Of a DNA stretch of 64,000 nt, positions 53,728 to 61,977 are shown piece after piece. Positions within the stretch are counted from its first letter, which is position 1; each line of letters starts with the position of its first letter. The notes beneath the pieces are model-generated. The model searched no databases. It had not been told where the DNA came from and saw only the letters and a list, made by a program, of their open reading frames with translations. This DNA is from Bacillota bacterium (lineage in GTDB: Bacteria > Bacillota > Bacilli > Paenibacillales > NBRC-103111). The stretch is taken from positions 48,804 to 112,803 of the forward strand of contig JAEWMH010000167.1 in the NCBI GenBank assembly GCA_023393235.1, in the 5' to 3' direction. The translations under genes and the position numbers were made by a program.

Positions 53728-55548
53728 ATGGAATTGACACAGCCAATGAACAACTATTCCGGCTATTTAATGGCCCATTTTATCGGGGAGCAGCCTGATG
53801 GAGATCAGGTCTATTTTGCTTACAGCGAGGACGGGCTGCACTGGAAGGATCTCAACGGCGGTTTGCCGGTGCTCCGTTCGGAGCTGGGGGAACAAGGAGC
53901 CCGCGACCCGTTTCTGGTGCGGGACCCGCAAGCGGACAAGTTTTACTTAATCGCTACAGATCTCCGTGTAGCCAACGGCAAAGGCTGGGCCACTGCCGTT
54001 CATGCCGGGAGCCGGGACATGATCGTTTGGGAATCCGCCGATCTGGTAAACTGGTCCTCTCCTTGGGCGGTTACCCTGGCGATACCCGGCGCAGGCTGCC
54101 TGTGGGCTCCCGAAGCCATATATGAGGAAGCAACAGGAGAGTTTCTGGTCTTCTGGGCCTCCTCCACTAAGGAACCGCAGGAAACCGACCCGAAGCATAA
54201 AATTTACAGCGCCCGCACCAAGGACTTTAGAAGCTTTACCCCTACGGAAAAATACATTGAACGGGATAATCATATTATTGATACCACCATCCTGCTTCAT
54301 AACGGCGTCTATTACCGGTACTCCAAGGATGAAACCACCAAGAATATCCGGGTGGAGCAGGGCTCTTCAATGGATAATGACGCCTTTGTTCCTGTCTCCG
54401 CTCCCGTACTGGAGGAGCTCCTGGGTGTGGAGGGCCCGGAAATCTTCAAGTTTAACGACCGTGAGGAATGGTGCCTCATCGTGGACCGTTTCGCCGCCGG
54501 CAAGGGGTATTTGCCTTTGATCACGACCGATCTGGCCAGCGGAGACTTCCGGATTCTTGACGACAGTGAATTCGATATGGGCACCACCAAAAAGCGGCAC
54601 GGCGGCGTCCTGCCCATCACCCGCGACGAATGCAGCAGGCTATTAGCCGCATACGGAGACGGGCATCAAGTGCTGCCTGGGCAGTTCGCTGATCCCGATA
54701 TGGCCAAATTCAACGGCCGCTATTACCTGTACCCCACCACCGACGGCTTCGACAAGTGGTCCGGCACCCGGTTTCACGTATTCTCCTCCGGCGACTTGAA
54801 GCATTGGAAGGACGAGGGCGTTATTCTGGATTTGGCTACCGATGATGTCCCTTGGGCGGTAGGCAGCGCTTGGGCCCCCTGCATCGCCTCCCGCAACGGC
54901 AACTATTATTATTACTTCTGCGGCAAAGGAGCAGACGGCAAAAGCGCCATCGGTGTCGCTTCCGCCGACGCACCCGCCGGCCCGTTCCGGGCGGAGCCTC
55001 TTCCCCTGATCACCATGGAGCTGTTGGGCCGACTGGGCATCTCCATGGCCCAAGCCATCGATCCATCCATTTATGTGGAGGATGACGGGGAGGTGTATCT
55101 GCTCTTCGGCAACAGCCATGCCGCTATCGTCAAGCTGAATGAGGATATGGTGAGCATCGCAGAGGAGACCATGCGCAATCTGGAGGGGCTGTACGACTTC
55201 CGCGAAGCGGTAACGGTGCTCAAGCGTGACGGGCTGTACCATTTCACCTGGTCATGCGACGATACGGGCAGCGAGGATTATCACATCAATTACGGTACCG
55301 CTGAAGAGCTCTATGGCCCTGTCACCTACCGCTATCCCGTCCTGGTCAAAAACAAAGCGAAGGCTATGCTGGGCACCGGACATCACTCCATCTTCCATGA
55401 GCCGGATACAGACAAATACTGGATTGCCTATCACCGGTTTGTGACCCCTCTTACCCGGTTCCCGGAGGGCAAGGGTTTCCACCGCGAGGTGTGCATTGAT
55501 CCGCTGGATTTTGGCCCGGACGGTCTTATGGTGCCGGTAGAATTGTAA
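53728..55548 (+). CDS. Tandem GH43 protein (two five-bladed propeller domains)
   Basis: 606 residues without signal peptide, about twice the size of a single GH43 domain. Domain 1 (about 1-300) has GARDPFLVRDPQADKFYLIA, WAPEAIYE and EGPEIFKFND. Domain 2 (about 315-606) has FADPDMAKFNGRYYLYPTTDG, IDPSIYVEDDGEVYLLFG and REAVTVLKRDGLYHFTW. The Asp, Asp and Glu of the GH43 triad are recognisable in domain 2 and probably in domain 1. Likely an arabinofuranosidase or galactosidase/xylosidase acting on imported oligosaccharide together with GH51. Start: ATG at 53728 after GGAGGGAAA; a GTG at 53674 opens the frame earlier but has no ribosome binding site. Confidence 0.85.
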   Translation: MELTQPMNNYSGYLMAHFIGEQPDGDQVYFAYSEDGLHWKDLNGGLPVLRSELGEQGARDPFLVRDPQADKFYLIATDLRVANGKGWATAVHAGSRDMIVWESADLVNWSSPWAVTLAIPGAGCLWAPEAIYEEATGEFLVFWASSTKEPQETDPKHKIYSARTKDFRSFTPTEKYIERDNHIIDTTILLHNGVYYRYSKDETTKNIRVEQGSSMDNDAFVPVSAPVLEELLGVEGPEIFKFNDREEWCLIVDRFAAGKGYLPLITTDLASGDFRILDDSEFDMGTTKKRHGGVLPITRDECSRLLAAYGDGHQVLPGQFADPDMAKFNGRYYLYPTTDGFDKWSGTRFHVFSSGDLKHWKDEGVILDLATDDVPWAVGSAWAPCIASRNGNYYYYFCGKGADGKSAIGVASADAPAGPFRAEPLPLITMELLGRLGISMAQAIDPSIYVEDDGEVYLLFGNSHAAIVKLNEDMVSIAEETMRNLEGLYDFREAVTVLKRDGLYHFTWSCDDTGSEDYHINYGTAEELYGPVTYRYPVLVKNKAKAMLGTGHHSIFHEPDTDKYWIAYHRFVTPLTRFPEGKGFHREVCIDPLDFGPDGLMVPVEL

Positions 55549-55657
55549 AATTTTTAATGATCCGTTAACAAACTTTTTACCGCAAGCGCATTTCCCTCCT
55601 GTATGATGAGACTGACGGGTGGACTGTTCTCATCCTACATGAGGGGGAGCGTAGCAC

Positions 55658-56854
55658 ATGAAGATCGGGCTTTTTACGGAAACCTATTATCCGCAAATTA
55701 ATGGTGTTGCCACATCCGTGCTGATGCACAAAAGACTGCTGGAGAAGCTGGGGCACCAGGTGTATGTGTTCACAACCACCGACCCGGGCGCTGCCGCCCA
55801 TGAGCCCGGCGTGTTCCGCGTCACCAGCCTCCCGTTTGCCAGCTCCAGACGCATCGGTGTTTTTATCCATCCGCGGACCATCCAATTTATCCGCAGGCTG
55901 GGTCTGGATGTGGTTCATACCCATACCGAATTTTCCTTGGGATTGCTGGGCAGAACGCTGGCGAAGCTCCTGCATATTCCTTTGGTGCACACCTACCATA
56001 CCATCTACGAAAATTATACCCACTATATTATCAAGCTCGGGGTGTTGGAGCCCGCGGCCAAAAAACTGGCCCGGTCCATCAGCACCCGTTTTTGCAATTC
56101 CGCCGACCAGGTGATTGTCCCCACAGAAAAGGTAAAGAGCTTACTGCTGGCCTACGGCGTCCGTCCGGATATCGCCGTAGCGCCTACTCCCATTGATGTC
56201 AACCGCTTCGGTGCCAGCTCCGCTTTCTCTGATGGGAAATTGGATAGCCTGCGGGCGTCGCTGGGGATTGAGACCGGTGACCGGGTCTTGCTCTACATCG
56301 GGAGATTAGCCAAGGAAAAGAATGTGGAGGCGCTGCTGGGCTACCTGCAGGATTATCTGCCAGGCAAGGAGCGGGTGAAGCTGCTCCTGGTGGGAGACGG
56401 CTCCGAACGGAAGCGTCTGGAGGAGGCTGCCGCGGAATACGGCATCAGCGGTCAAACCATTTTTACCGGGGAAGTGCTGTGGGACCGGGTCCCTCTTTAT
56501 TACAGGCTGGGTGATGTGTTTATCAACGCCTCCCAGAGCGAAACCCAAGGTATGACCTACACGGAAGCGCTGGCCTCCGGGCTGCCTGTAGTGGCAATGG
56601 CGGACCCATGTCTGGATGGGGTTCTCCGGCATGGGTACAATGGCTTCATGTTTCGGGGGCAGGCCGACTTCCTCCGGTATACGGATGCGATTCTCACGGA
56701 CCGTTACCTGCAGGAGCGTCTGGCGGCGGAAGCCCGCCACTCTGTGTCCGAGCTGACCGGGCTTCGTTTTGCTAAAACGGTAGAGGGGTTGTATGAGAAA
56801 ACCATAGCCCGGATCACCGGGCTGGCAGAGATAGGCGCGGAAAAGCTGAGTTAA
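55658..56854 (+). CDS. GT4 glycosyltransferase (diacylglycerol glucosyltransferase-like)
   Basis: 398 residues. The GT-B fold starts MKIGLFTETYYPQINGVATS, the signature start of glycolipid-forming GT4 enzymes. HTHTEFSLGLLGR lies in the acceptor domain, and the donor site E-x7-E reads SETQGMTYTEA. It probably adds glucose or another hexose to diacylglycerol in membrane glycolipid or lipoteichoic-acid anchor synthesis. GGGGGAGCGTAGCAC precedes the ATG. It stands alone; its link to the sugar-use genes is only positional. Its 3' end faces the esterase operon across 536 bp that hold repeat copy E. Confidence 0.88.
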   Translation: MKIGLFTETYYPQINGVATSVLMHKRLLEKLGHQVYVFTTTDPGAAAHEPGVFRVTSLPFASSRRIGVFIHPRTIQFIRRLGLDVVHTHTEFSLGLLGRTLAKLLHIPLVHTYHTIYENYTHYIIKLGVLEPAAKKLARSISTRFCNSADQVIVPTEKVKSLLLAYGVRPDIAVAPTPIDVNRFGASSAFSDGKLDSLRASLGIETGDRVLLYIGRLAKEKNVEALLGYLQDYLPGKERVKLLLVGDGSERKRLEEAAAEYGISGQTIFTGEVLWDRVPLYYRLGDVFINASQSETQGMTYTEALASGLPVVAMADPCLDGVLRHGYNGFMFRGQADFLRYTDAILTDRYLQERLAAEARHSVSELTGLRFAKTVEGLYEKTIARITGLAEIGAEKLS

Positions 56855-56961
56855 AACCGGATCCAACCCTAACTCGCGGGAAACACAGCCTGTTGAACTG
56901 CACCCCCACTGCGCTTTGCCCTGGGGAAGCGGGATTGCAGACTGGTGCTGGTGCTGCTGTT

Positions 56962-57148
56962 CCTAACGGCGGTGAGAGACGCTATTTGCCCCAAAACGGG
57001 GAGCTGCCAAATCTAACGGAAGCAGAAGCCTTTATTGGGCTAAAAAAAGGCCTGCGGCAGGGCGATTGGTCCAAATAGCGGCTGTGGCCACCGTTAGATT
57101 TTTTGAAGCGGTGTTTTCGCTGAAATAAGGTCTTTCACCGCCGTTAGA
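56962..57148. repeat. 187-bp quadripartite intergenic element, copy E
   Basis: Words at 56962-56987 and 57012-57037 (forward) and 57073-57098 and 57123-57148 (reversed, AAATAGCGGC and AAATAAGG starts, CCGTTAGA ends). Same geometry as copies A-D. Lies between the converging GT4 and esterase genes. Confidence 0.85.
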
Positions 57149-57226
57149 ATCTCTCACGTAACATGTTCCGTATAAACTTCTCACTAGCAACGAAGCTGGG
57201 GCTTCTTTGTTTGCCCAAAAGATTGC

Positions 57227-57309
57227 ACCGGTTCTACTATCCGCTGAAGCTGGCCATCACCGGCTCCGAAAGGCCCAATGTGGACAGCATTACCGTAACC
57301 GCGCAATAA
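57227..57309 (+). pseudogene. Possible gene remnant (C-terminus of a carbohydrate-binding protein)
   Basis: One frame ends FYYPLKLAITGSERPNVD then SITVTAQ and a TAA at 57307-57309. The wording is like the last strand of a CBM6/35-type galactose-binding sandwich, and it has no start or ribosome binding site. Short, so it may be chance. Confidence 0.25.
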
Positions 57310-57329
57310 TCTCCCCGACACTTGGCAAA

Positions 57330-57367
57330 ATCCCCCGCCGCTGGCCTTCGCGCCAACAGCGGGGGAT
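57330..57367 (-). terminator. Terminator of the esterase/lplABC operon
   Basis: ATCCCCCGC pairs with GCGGGGGAT, with further inner pairing (TTGGC/GGCCAG region) and TTTTG on the minus strand, 24 bp after the esterase stop codon. Confidence 0.85.
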
Positions 57368-57390
57368 GATTTATCCGCCGAAGCGGGCGT

Positions 57391-58179
57391 CTAGTCCGCG
57401 GCCAAAGCCCATTCCAGCCCTTCCGCAATATACGTATTCCAGAAATCCCACGTATGGGCGCCGGGACTTTCCTTGTAGGTATGGGCGACCCCTTCCCCGG
57501 TTAGGAAAACGTGGAACAACCGGTTTTGCTCCAGCAAAAAATCCTCGGTGCCGCATGCCATATAGATCTGCGGCAGCTCTGCCCCGGCCGCCTTCAGCGC
57601 CTGGACCAGCGCCTCGGGATCCTTGTCGCTGCCCAATACGGCGTTCAAATCGCCGAATACCCTGCGGTAATAACCATATCCGGCTATCCCGTTATGAAAG
57701 TCCGGACCGATCCCCGCTATCCCGTGGAGAATCAACGCGGAGGATAAGGCGATAATCCGGCCGAAGTTACCGTTGTACTTTAGCCCGTTGCGGATCGCTC
57801 CGAAGCCGCCCATGGACAGGCCTCCGATGAAGGTATCCTCCCGCTCCCGGCTTAAGGGGAACAGGCAACGGGTCAGCTCCACCAGCTCGCTGCCGATGAA
57901 CTCGCCGTGCCGCTCCTCCTTATCCTCATCATCCAGGTAGAAGTGGTTTTCCCCGGACGGCATAAAAACCGCAATGTGATGCTTCTCCGCCAGCTCCCGA
58001 ATCCGGGTAAAATAGAGCCAGTCGGTATGGCTGCCGGCATAACCGTGGAGCAGGTAGAGGGACTTCAGCCCCTTGCGCTCCGGTGAAGGCGGCTCCAGCC
58101 GTTCTGCCGGAATCACAGCGGAAAAGGAAACCTGTCGTTTTAAGCTTTTCGAATAATATTCCATCTGCAAGTTGGCCAC
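57391..58179 (-). CDS. Alpha/beta-hydrolase esterase (EstA/FrmB-like)
   Basis: 262 residues, cytoplasmic. YLLHGYAGSHTDW forms the oxyanion-hole region, Ser122 lies in the nucleophile elbow GLSMGGFG, CGTEDFLLEQN carries the likely Asp and GAHTWDFWN the likely His. The family includes tributyrin/acetyl esterases and S-formylglutathione hydrolase. With an SGNH esterase just upstream and a sugar importer in the same operon, removal of acetyl or feruloyl groups from imported oligosaccharides is a reasonable inference. GTG start at 58179, with AAGGAG 9 bases upstream. Confidence 0.85.
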   Translation of the reverse strand: MANLQMEYYSKSLKRQVSFSAVIPAERLEPPSPERKGLKSLYLLHGYAGSHTDWLYFTRIRELAEKHHIAVFMPSGENHFYLDDEDKEERHGEFIGSELVELTRCLFPLSREREDTFIGGLSMGGFGAIRNGLKYNGNFGRIIALSSALILHGIAGIGPDFHNGIAGYGYYRRVFGDLNAVLGSDKDPEALVQALKAAGAELPQIYMACGTEDFLLEQNRLFHVFLTGEGVAHTYKESPGAHTWDFWNTYIAEGLEWALAAD

Positions 58180-58210
58180 AATCGGATACTCCTTTTATAG
58201 GCGGGATACG

Positions 58211-59947
58211 TTACTGAACAACCCCAAAGCCCAGGATGGTAAACTGCTTATCCTCATCACCGGAGGCCATGGTAATCTCGATCAAGTGCTCGCGGGCCTC
58301 CGTTTCATTCAACAGAATCACGGCATTGCAGTGTGTCCAGTTATTCACGTGCGGATCGGCAGTAAGGACAGCTTGGCCGTCCACCCGGACCAGAGCTTTG
58401 CCGAATTGGCTGCTGCCGGAATCCTTAAACACCAGAATCAGCCGTTTGCAGTAGAGCTCCATCCGGAAGCTTTCGTCACCGGAAGCGGCCGTATGCATCC
58501 AGTTGTACGGGAACTGGGGTGTTGCAGACGTCTCTCCATCCAACGGGGCCAACTGCAGATCACTGTCGGATTCCCCGAAGCCTCCGGCGGAGATTCGAGC
58601 AAGCTTCTCCCCATTCCGGCGGTCCAGCAGCCGGATATCCCTGTAGTCGTCCCCGAGAAGAGGCGGCTGGTCCAGACAGATGTCCTCCGGGGAGAGCGCA
58701 GCTTGGTCCGCCTTCTCAAACAGCAGCCCCAGACAATCGGCCATCACCTGATGCCCGGCATTGGCGGGATGATAGATGTCGTAGAAGAACTGCTTTTTCG
58801 AGATGACATTCCCCTGCTGCTTGGACAGCCGGAACTGCTCCACCACCGCATCCTTCACGCTGACCATAGGCAGATCATAATGCCAGCCAATCGGCGCCAG
58901 CCGCTCCTGAAGATTCCAATCGTTCACGAATACGCTGAACAGCAGGATCACGGCAGGCTGCTTGGCCCCGTCCAATGCCTTGCGCACAAGACTTTCGTAG
59001 CAGACTCCCTGCGTTTCATCCCCGGCATCATTCACCGCAAATTCAATAACCACCACATCCGGTTCAACGTCTCCCTCCCGGAGCACATCCCGCTCATAAC
59101 GGACAAGGCCCAGCTCCGAGGGTGTCCCGCCCAACCCCGCCTTGATCAGACGGACCCGGGCACCATCTGCGGCACCGAACCTTTGTTTGAACTGCTCATA
59201 GGACTTATAGACATAGCTTTGGGTATGAACCGGAACGGCACCCGCCCCTTGGGTAATGGAGCCGCCGATGTAGGCCAGGGTAACCTCTTCCCCACTCTTC
59301 GCCTTCTCAATGGCCGCCTTCAATCTCCTGGTATTGCCCAGATTCAGGAAGGACTTGGCGATCACCGCGTTATAAGCGGCAGAGCCGTAAGCAACGGGAG
59401 GCTCCACCTCCACCTCTGGGACCTCATAGCCGTCATTCAGGTAAAACACCACACTGGCCGAGGCCGTTTCCCCCGGTTCCTCAAACTCGAATACCAGCTT
59501 GCCCGGAACCTCGTCATCCGCGGACCAGGTGAAGTCCTCCAGGAGGAGCAGGGTTTCGGACCCGTCTCCCGGGCAGGAGGCCGTTAAGCAGGTGCCTGCC
59601 TGAAACCGGTCCGTTTTGGCATAATGCTGCATGGTGAAGGCTATACTTGGAGTCCCCGCCTTGTCCGGACGGACCGACACACCAATGCTGTGCACCAGCC
59701 GCCGGAACCCTTCCGTGGATTTCACCAGCTCCAGCACCGATTCATCCGTTACACCGCCGGTGTAACGGGCCTGGTCCACCAGCCGTCCTTCCAAATAGAT
59801 TTCCTGGGAGTGGACGCCCCACGGCCTGGTGACACCTTCAATCTTCGCTTCATACATGATGTAGAAGCCGCTCCGTTTGGCTATAGGGTCCTTGGGGGCT
59901 GCCGGCCCCTCCCGGGAAGCACCGGCAGCCATTGTTTGATCGTTCAC
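58211..59947 (-). CDS. SGNH/GDSL hydrolase, probable carbohydrate esterase
   Basis: 578 residues. An N-terminal region of about 215 residues (beta-rich, perhaps binding sugar) precedes an SGNH domain with block I YIGGSITQGAG (Ser230), block III EFAVNDAGD (Asn) and block V DIYHPANAGHQ (catalytic Asp and His). A further C-terminal beta domain of about 145 residues follows. No signal peptide. Resembles bacterial acetylxylan or rhamnogalacturonan acetylesterases in layout, but the subfamily cannot be fixed. Start: GTG at 59947 (VNDQTMAAGAS) after AGAGAGG; the ATG at 59971 is a possible alternative with a weaker site. Confidence 0.83.
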   Translation of the reverse strand: MNDQTMAAGASREGPAAPKDPIAKRSGFYIMYEAKIEGVTRPWGVHSQEIYLEGRLVDQARYTGGVTDESVLELVKSTEGFRRLVHSIGVSVRPDKAGTPSIAFTMQHYAKTDRFQAGTCLTASCPGDGSETLLLLEDFTWSADDEVPGKLVFEFEEPGETASASVVFYLNDGYEVPEVEVEPPVAYGSAAYNAVIAKSFLNLGNTRRLKAAIEKAKSGEEVTLAYIGGSITQGAGAVPVHTQSYVYKSYEQFKQRFGAADGARVRLIKAGLGGTPSELGLVRYERDVLREGDVEPDVVVIEFAVNDAGDETQGVCYESLVRKALDGAKQPAVILLFSVFVNDWNLQERLAPIGWHYDLPMVSVKDAVVEQFRLSKQQGNVISKKQFFYDIYHPANAGHQVMADCLGLLFEKADQAALSPEDICLDQPPLLGDDYRDIRLLDRRNGEKLARISAGGFGESDSDLQLAPLDGETSATPQFPYNWMHTAASGDESFRMELYCKRLILVFKDSGSSQFGKALVRVDGQAVLTADPHVNNWTHCNAVILLNETEAREHLIEITMASGDEDKQFTILGFGVVQ

Positions 59948-59990
59948 ATGATCAATCCTCTCTTTTGGCATGGGAATCTCATCCCGGCCA

Positions 59991-60908
59991 TCAGCCCTTC
60001 ACGCCGCCAACCGTCATGCCCTGCACAAAATACTTTTGTACGAAGGGATATACCATCAGGATGGGCACACTGGCTACAATCGTCATGGTGGCCCGGATGG
60101 ACGTAGGGGTAACAGTATGGGTGGAGGAGCTTTGGGCGTAAATATCCGCTGCACTCTGGGTAGTTGCCGTATTGGAGGTCTGCAGAATCTTCATCAGCTC
60201 GTATTGCAGCGTGCTCAGCTGCTGGTTGGAGGAGTTATACAGGAACACATCGAACCAGGAGTTCCATTGGCCTACGGCAACAAAGAGGGATACAGTGGCC
60301 AGGGACGGCACCGTCAGGGGCAGCACCACACGCAGGAAGGTGGTGAATTCCCCCGCTCCGTCGATCCGCGCCGATTCCAGAATGCCCTCCGGCAGCCCTT
60401 CGATGAAGGATCGGATGACGATCATATTGAATACGCCGATGATGCCGGGAATGATGTACACCCAGAAGCTGTCCGTCAGGCCCAGATTCTTAATGAGCAG
60501 ATAACCCGGGATAAGCCCCCCGCTGAAATACATAGTGAATACGAAAAACATGGTGACAAACTTGCGCAGCACATAATCCTGACGGCTCAGCGTATACGCC
60601 AGCATAGCCGTGCAGAATACGGAGATGACCGTCCCCAGCACTGTGCGGATAACCGAAATAAAGGTAGAATGGTAAATCGCCGATTCATTAAAAATGTACT
60701 GGTAATTGCTCCACGTCCACATCCGCGGCCACAAATAAATGCCGCCTTTAATGGCATCATTGGCATCGTTGAAGGATATGGCAAACATGTTTATAAATGG
60801 ATATAATGTTACAGTTACCAGACAAAGCATAAAGATGATGTTGCAGGTATCGAATATCTTGTCGCCTAAGCTGTTGTAGCGCAGGCGGGATGATTTAGTT
60901 TTCGACAT
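59991..60908 (-). CDS. LplC-type carbohydrate ABC transporter permease (second set)
   Basis: 305 residues, about six membrane segments, EAA-loop segment LESARIDGAGEFTTFLRVVL, C-terminus FVQGMTVGGVKG. AAGGGAGA lies upstream of the ATG. It forms the channel with the LplB-type permease 18 bp upstream. Confidence 0.92.
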   Translation of the reverse strand: MSKTKSSRLRYNSLGDKIFDTCNIIFMLCLVTVTLYPFINMFAISFNDANDAIKGGIYLWPRMWTWSNYQYIFNESAIYHSTFISVIRTVLGTVISVFCTAMLAYTLSRQDYVLRKFVTMFFVFTMYFSGGLIPGYLLIKNLGLTDSFWVYIIPGIIGVFNMIVIRSFIEGLPEGILESARIDGAGEFTTFLRVVLPLTVPSLATVSLFVAVGQWNSWFDVFLYNSSNQQLSTLQYELMKILQTSNTATTQSAADIYAQSSSTHTVTPTSIRATMTIVASVPILMVYPFVQKYFVQGMTVGGVKG

Positions 60909-60926
60909 GATGGTATAATCTCCCTT

Positions 60927-61898
60927 CTAAAACAGCCGGCTTTCGCCCATTTTTTTAGCAATGTAGTTGGCGCTGAACAAAAAGATAAAGCTGACCACCG
61001 TTTTGAACATACCCGCTGCCGTACCCAAGGAAAAGTTGCTCATGGCCATACCGTATTTCAGCACGAATATTTCAAGGTTTTCGGAATAATCCGCATTCAT
61101 CCCGTTGCCCAGCAGATACTGCGGCTCGAATCCCGATTCCAGAATGCTCCCCATGTTCATGATCAGCAGAATGATAATCACCGGCTTCAGGCCAGGCAGG
61201 GTAATGTGGCGGATCCGTTGAAAACGGCTGGCCCCGTCAATTTCCGCAGCCTCATATTGTGAGGGGTCGATGGTGGTGATGGCGGCCAGATAGATGATGG
61301 TGTTCCAGCCTACATCCTTCCAGACTTCACTGACACCGAGAATTCCCCAGAAATAACTTCCCTTGGCCATCCATAGAATCGGCTGATCGATAATATGCAG
61401 CTTGGTCAGGATCAAATTGATAATGCCCTCCGGCGACAATACCATCAGCACAATGCTGGATGCCACCACCCACGAAATAAAATGGGGCAGGTAGCTGATG
61501 GTTTGGACAACCCGCTTAAACACAATATTCTTCAATTCATTCAGCAGAATCGCCAGCGTAATGGCGGTGAAAAAACCCAGCACAAGCTTGATGCAGCTCA
61601 TGGCCAGCGTATTGCGGAGTACCCGGTAGAAGGTGTCATCCTCGAACAAAAATTTGAAGTTCTTCATCCCTATCCATTCCTGATCCATAAACGCTTTGGC
61701 CGGTCTGTATTTTTGGAAGGCCATGCTCCAGCCCCACAGGGGCACATACTTAAAAAGAAAAGCCCACAATACAAACGGTATGGACATAAACACAAGAGCC
61801 CTCTGCTGGATTACCCGCTTCAAAAATAACGGTCTTTTTATTTGTTTTTCCGCAGCTGCCCCAGGCGCTGTAAGAGCTGATCCAGTATGCTTTCCCAC
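60927..61898 (-). CDS. LplB-type carbohydrate ABC transporter permease (second set)
   Basis: 323 residues if started at the GTG at 61898 (VGKHTGSALTAPGAAAEK), which has AAAGGAG 9 bases upstream. A longer in-frame form from 61994 would begin inside the lplA gene and read through a hairpin, so it is rejected. Family features: IPFVLWAFLFKYVPLWGWSM and EAAEIDGASRFQRIRHITLP. Follows lplA after an 80-bp gap with a hairpin that may lower its expression relative to the binding protein. Confidence 0.9.
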   Translation of the reverse strand: MGKHTGSALTAPGAAAEKQIKRPLFLKRVIQQRALVFMSIPFVLWAFLFKYVPLWGWSMAFQKYRPAKAFMDQEWIGMKNFKFLFEDDTFYRVLRNTLAMSCIKLVLGFFTAITLAILLNELKNIVFKRVVQTISYLPHFISWVVASSIVLMVLSPEGIINLILTKLHIIDQPILWMAKGSYFWGILGVSEVWKDVGWNTIIYLAAITTIDPSQYEAAEIDGASRFQRIRHITLPGLKPVIIILLIMNMGSILESGFEPQYLLGNGMNADYSENLEIFVLKYGMAMSNFSLGTAAGMFKTVVSFIFLFSANYIAKKMGESRLF

Positions 61899-61940
61899 TG
61901 CACATAACTCCTTTCCGTCATCCCCACAAGATGTGCAACA

Positions 61941-61962
61941 GAGGGGAGAGCTAACTCCCCTC
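61941..61962 (-). promoter_or_regulatory. Hairpin between second lplA and lplB
   Basis: GAGGGGA and TCCCCTC pair around GAGCTAAC, with no U-tract. Positioned to stabilise the lplA message or attenuate downstream transcription. Confidence 0.5.
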
Positions 61963-61977
61963 CATTGTTTATGCCTT

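Noticed and set aside
56893..57078. 61-codon plus-strand reading frame after the GT4 gene
   Set aside because: It runs through repeat copy E and has no ribosome binding site or domain.
865..57148. 187-bp elements as ordinary terminators or insertion sequences
   Set aside because: No U-tracts follow the words, complete terminators exist beside copy B, and no transposase or target-site duplication is visible.
58172..59587. 471-codon plus-strand reading frame
   Set aside because: Antisense to the SGNH hydrolase gene, whose catalytic blocks are clear.
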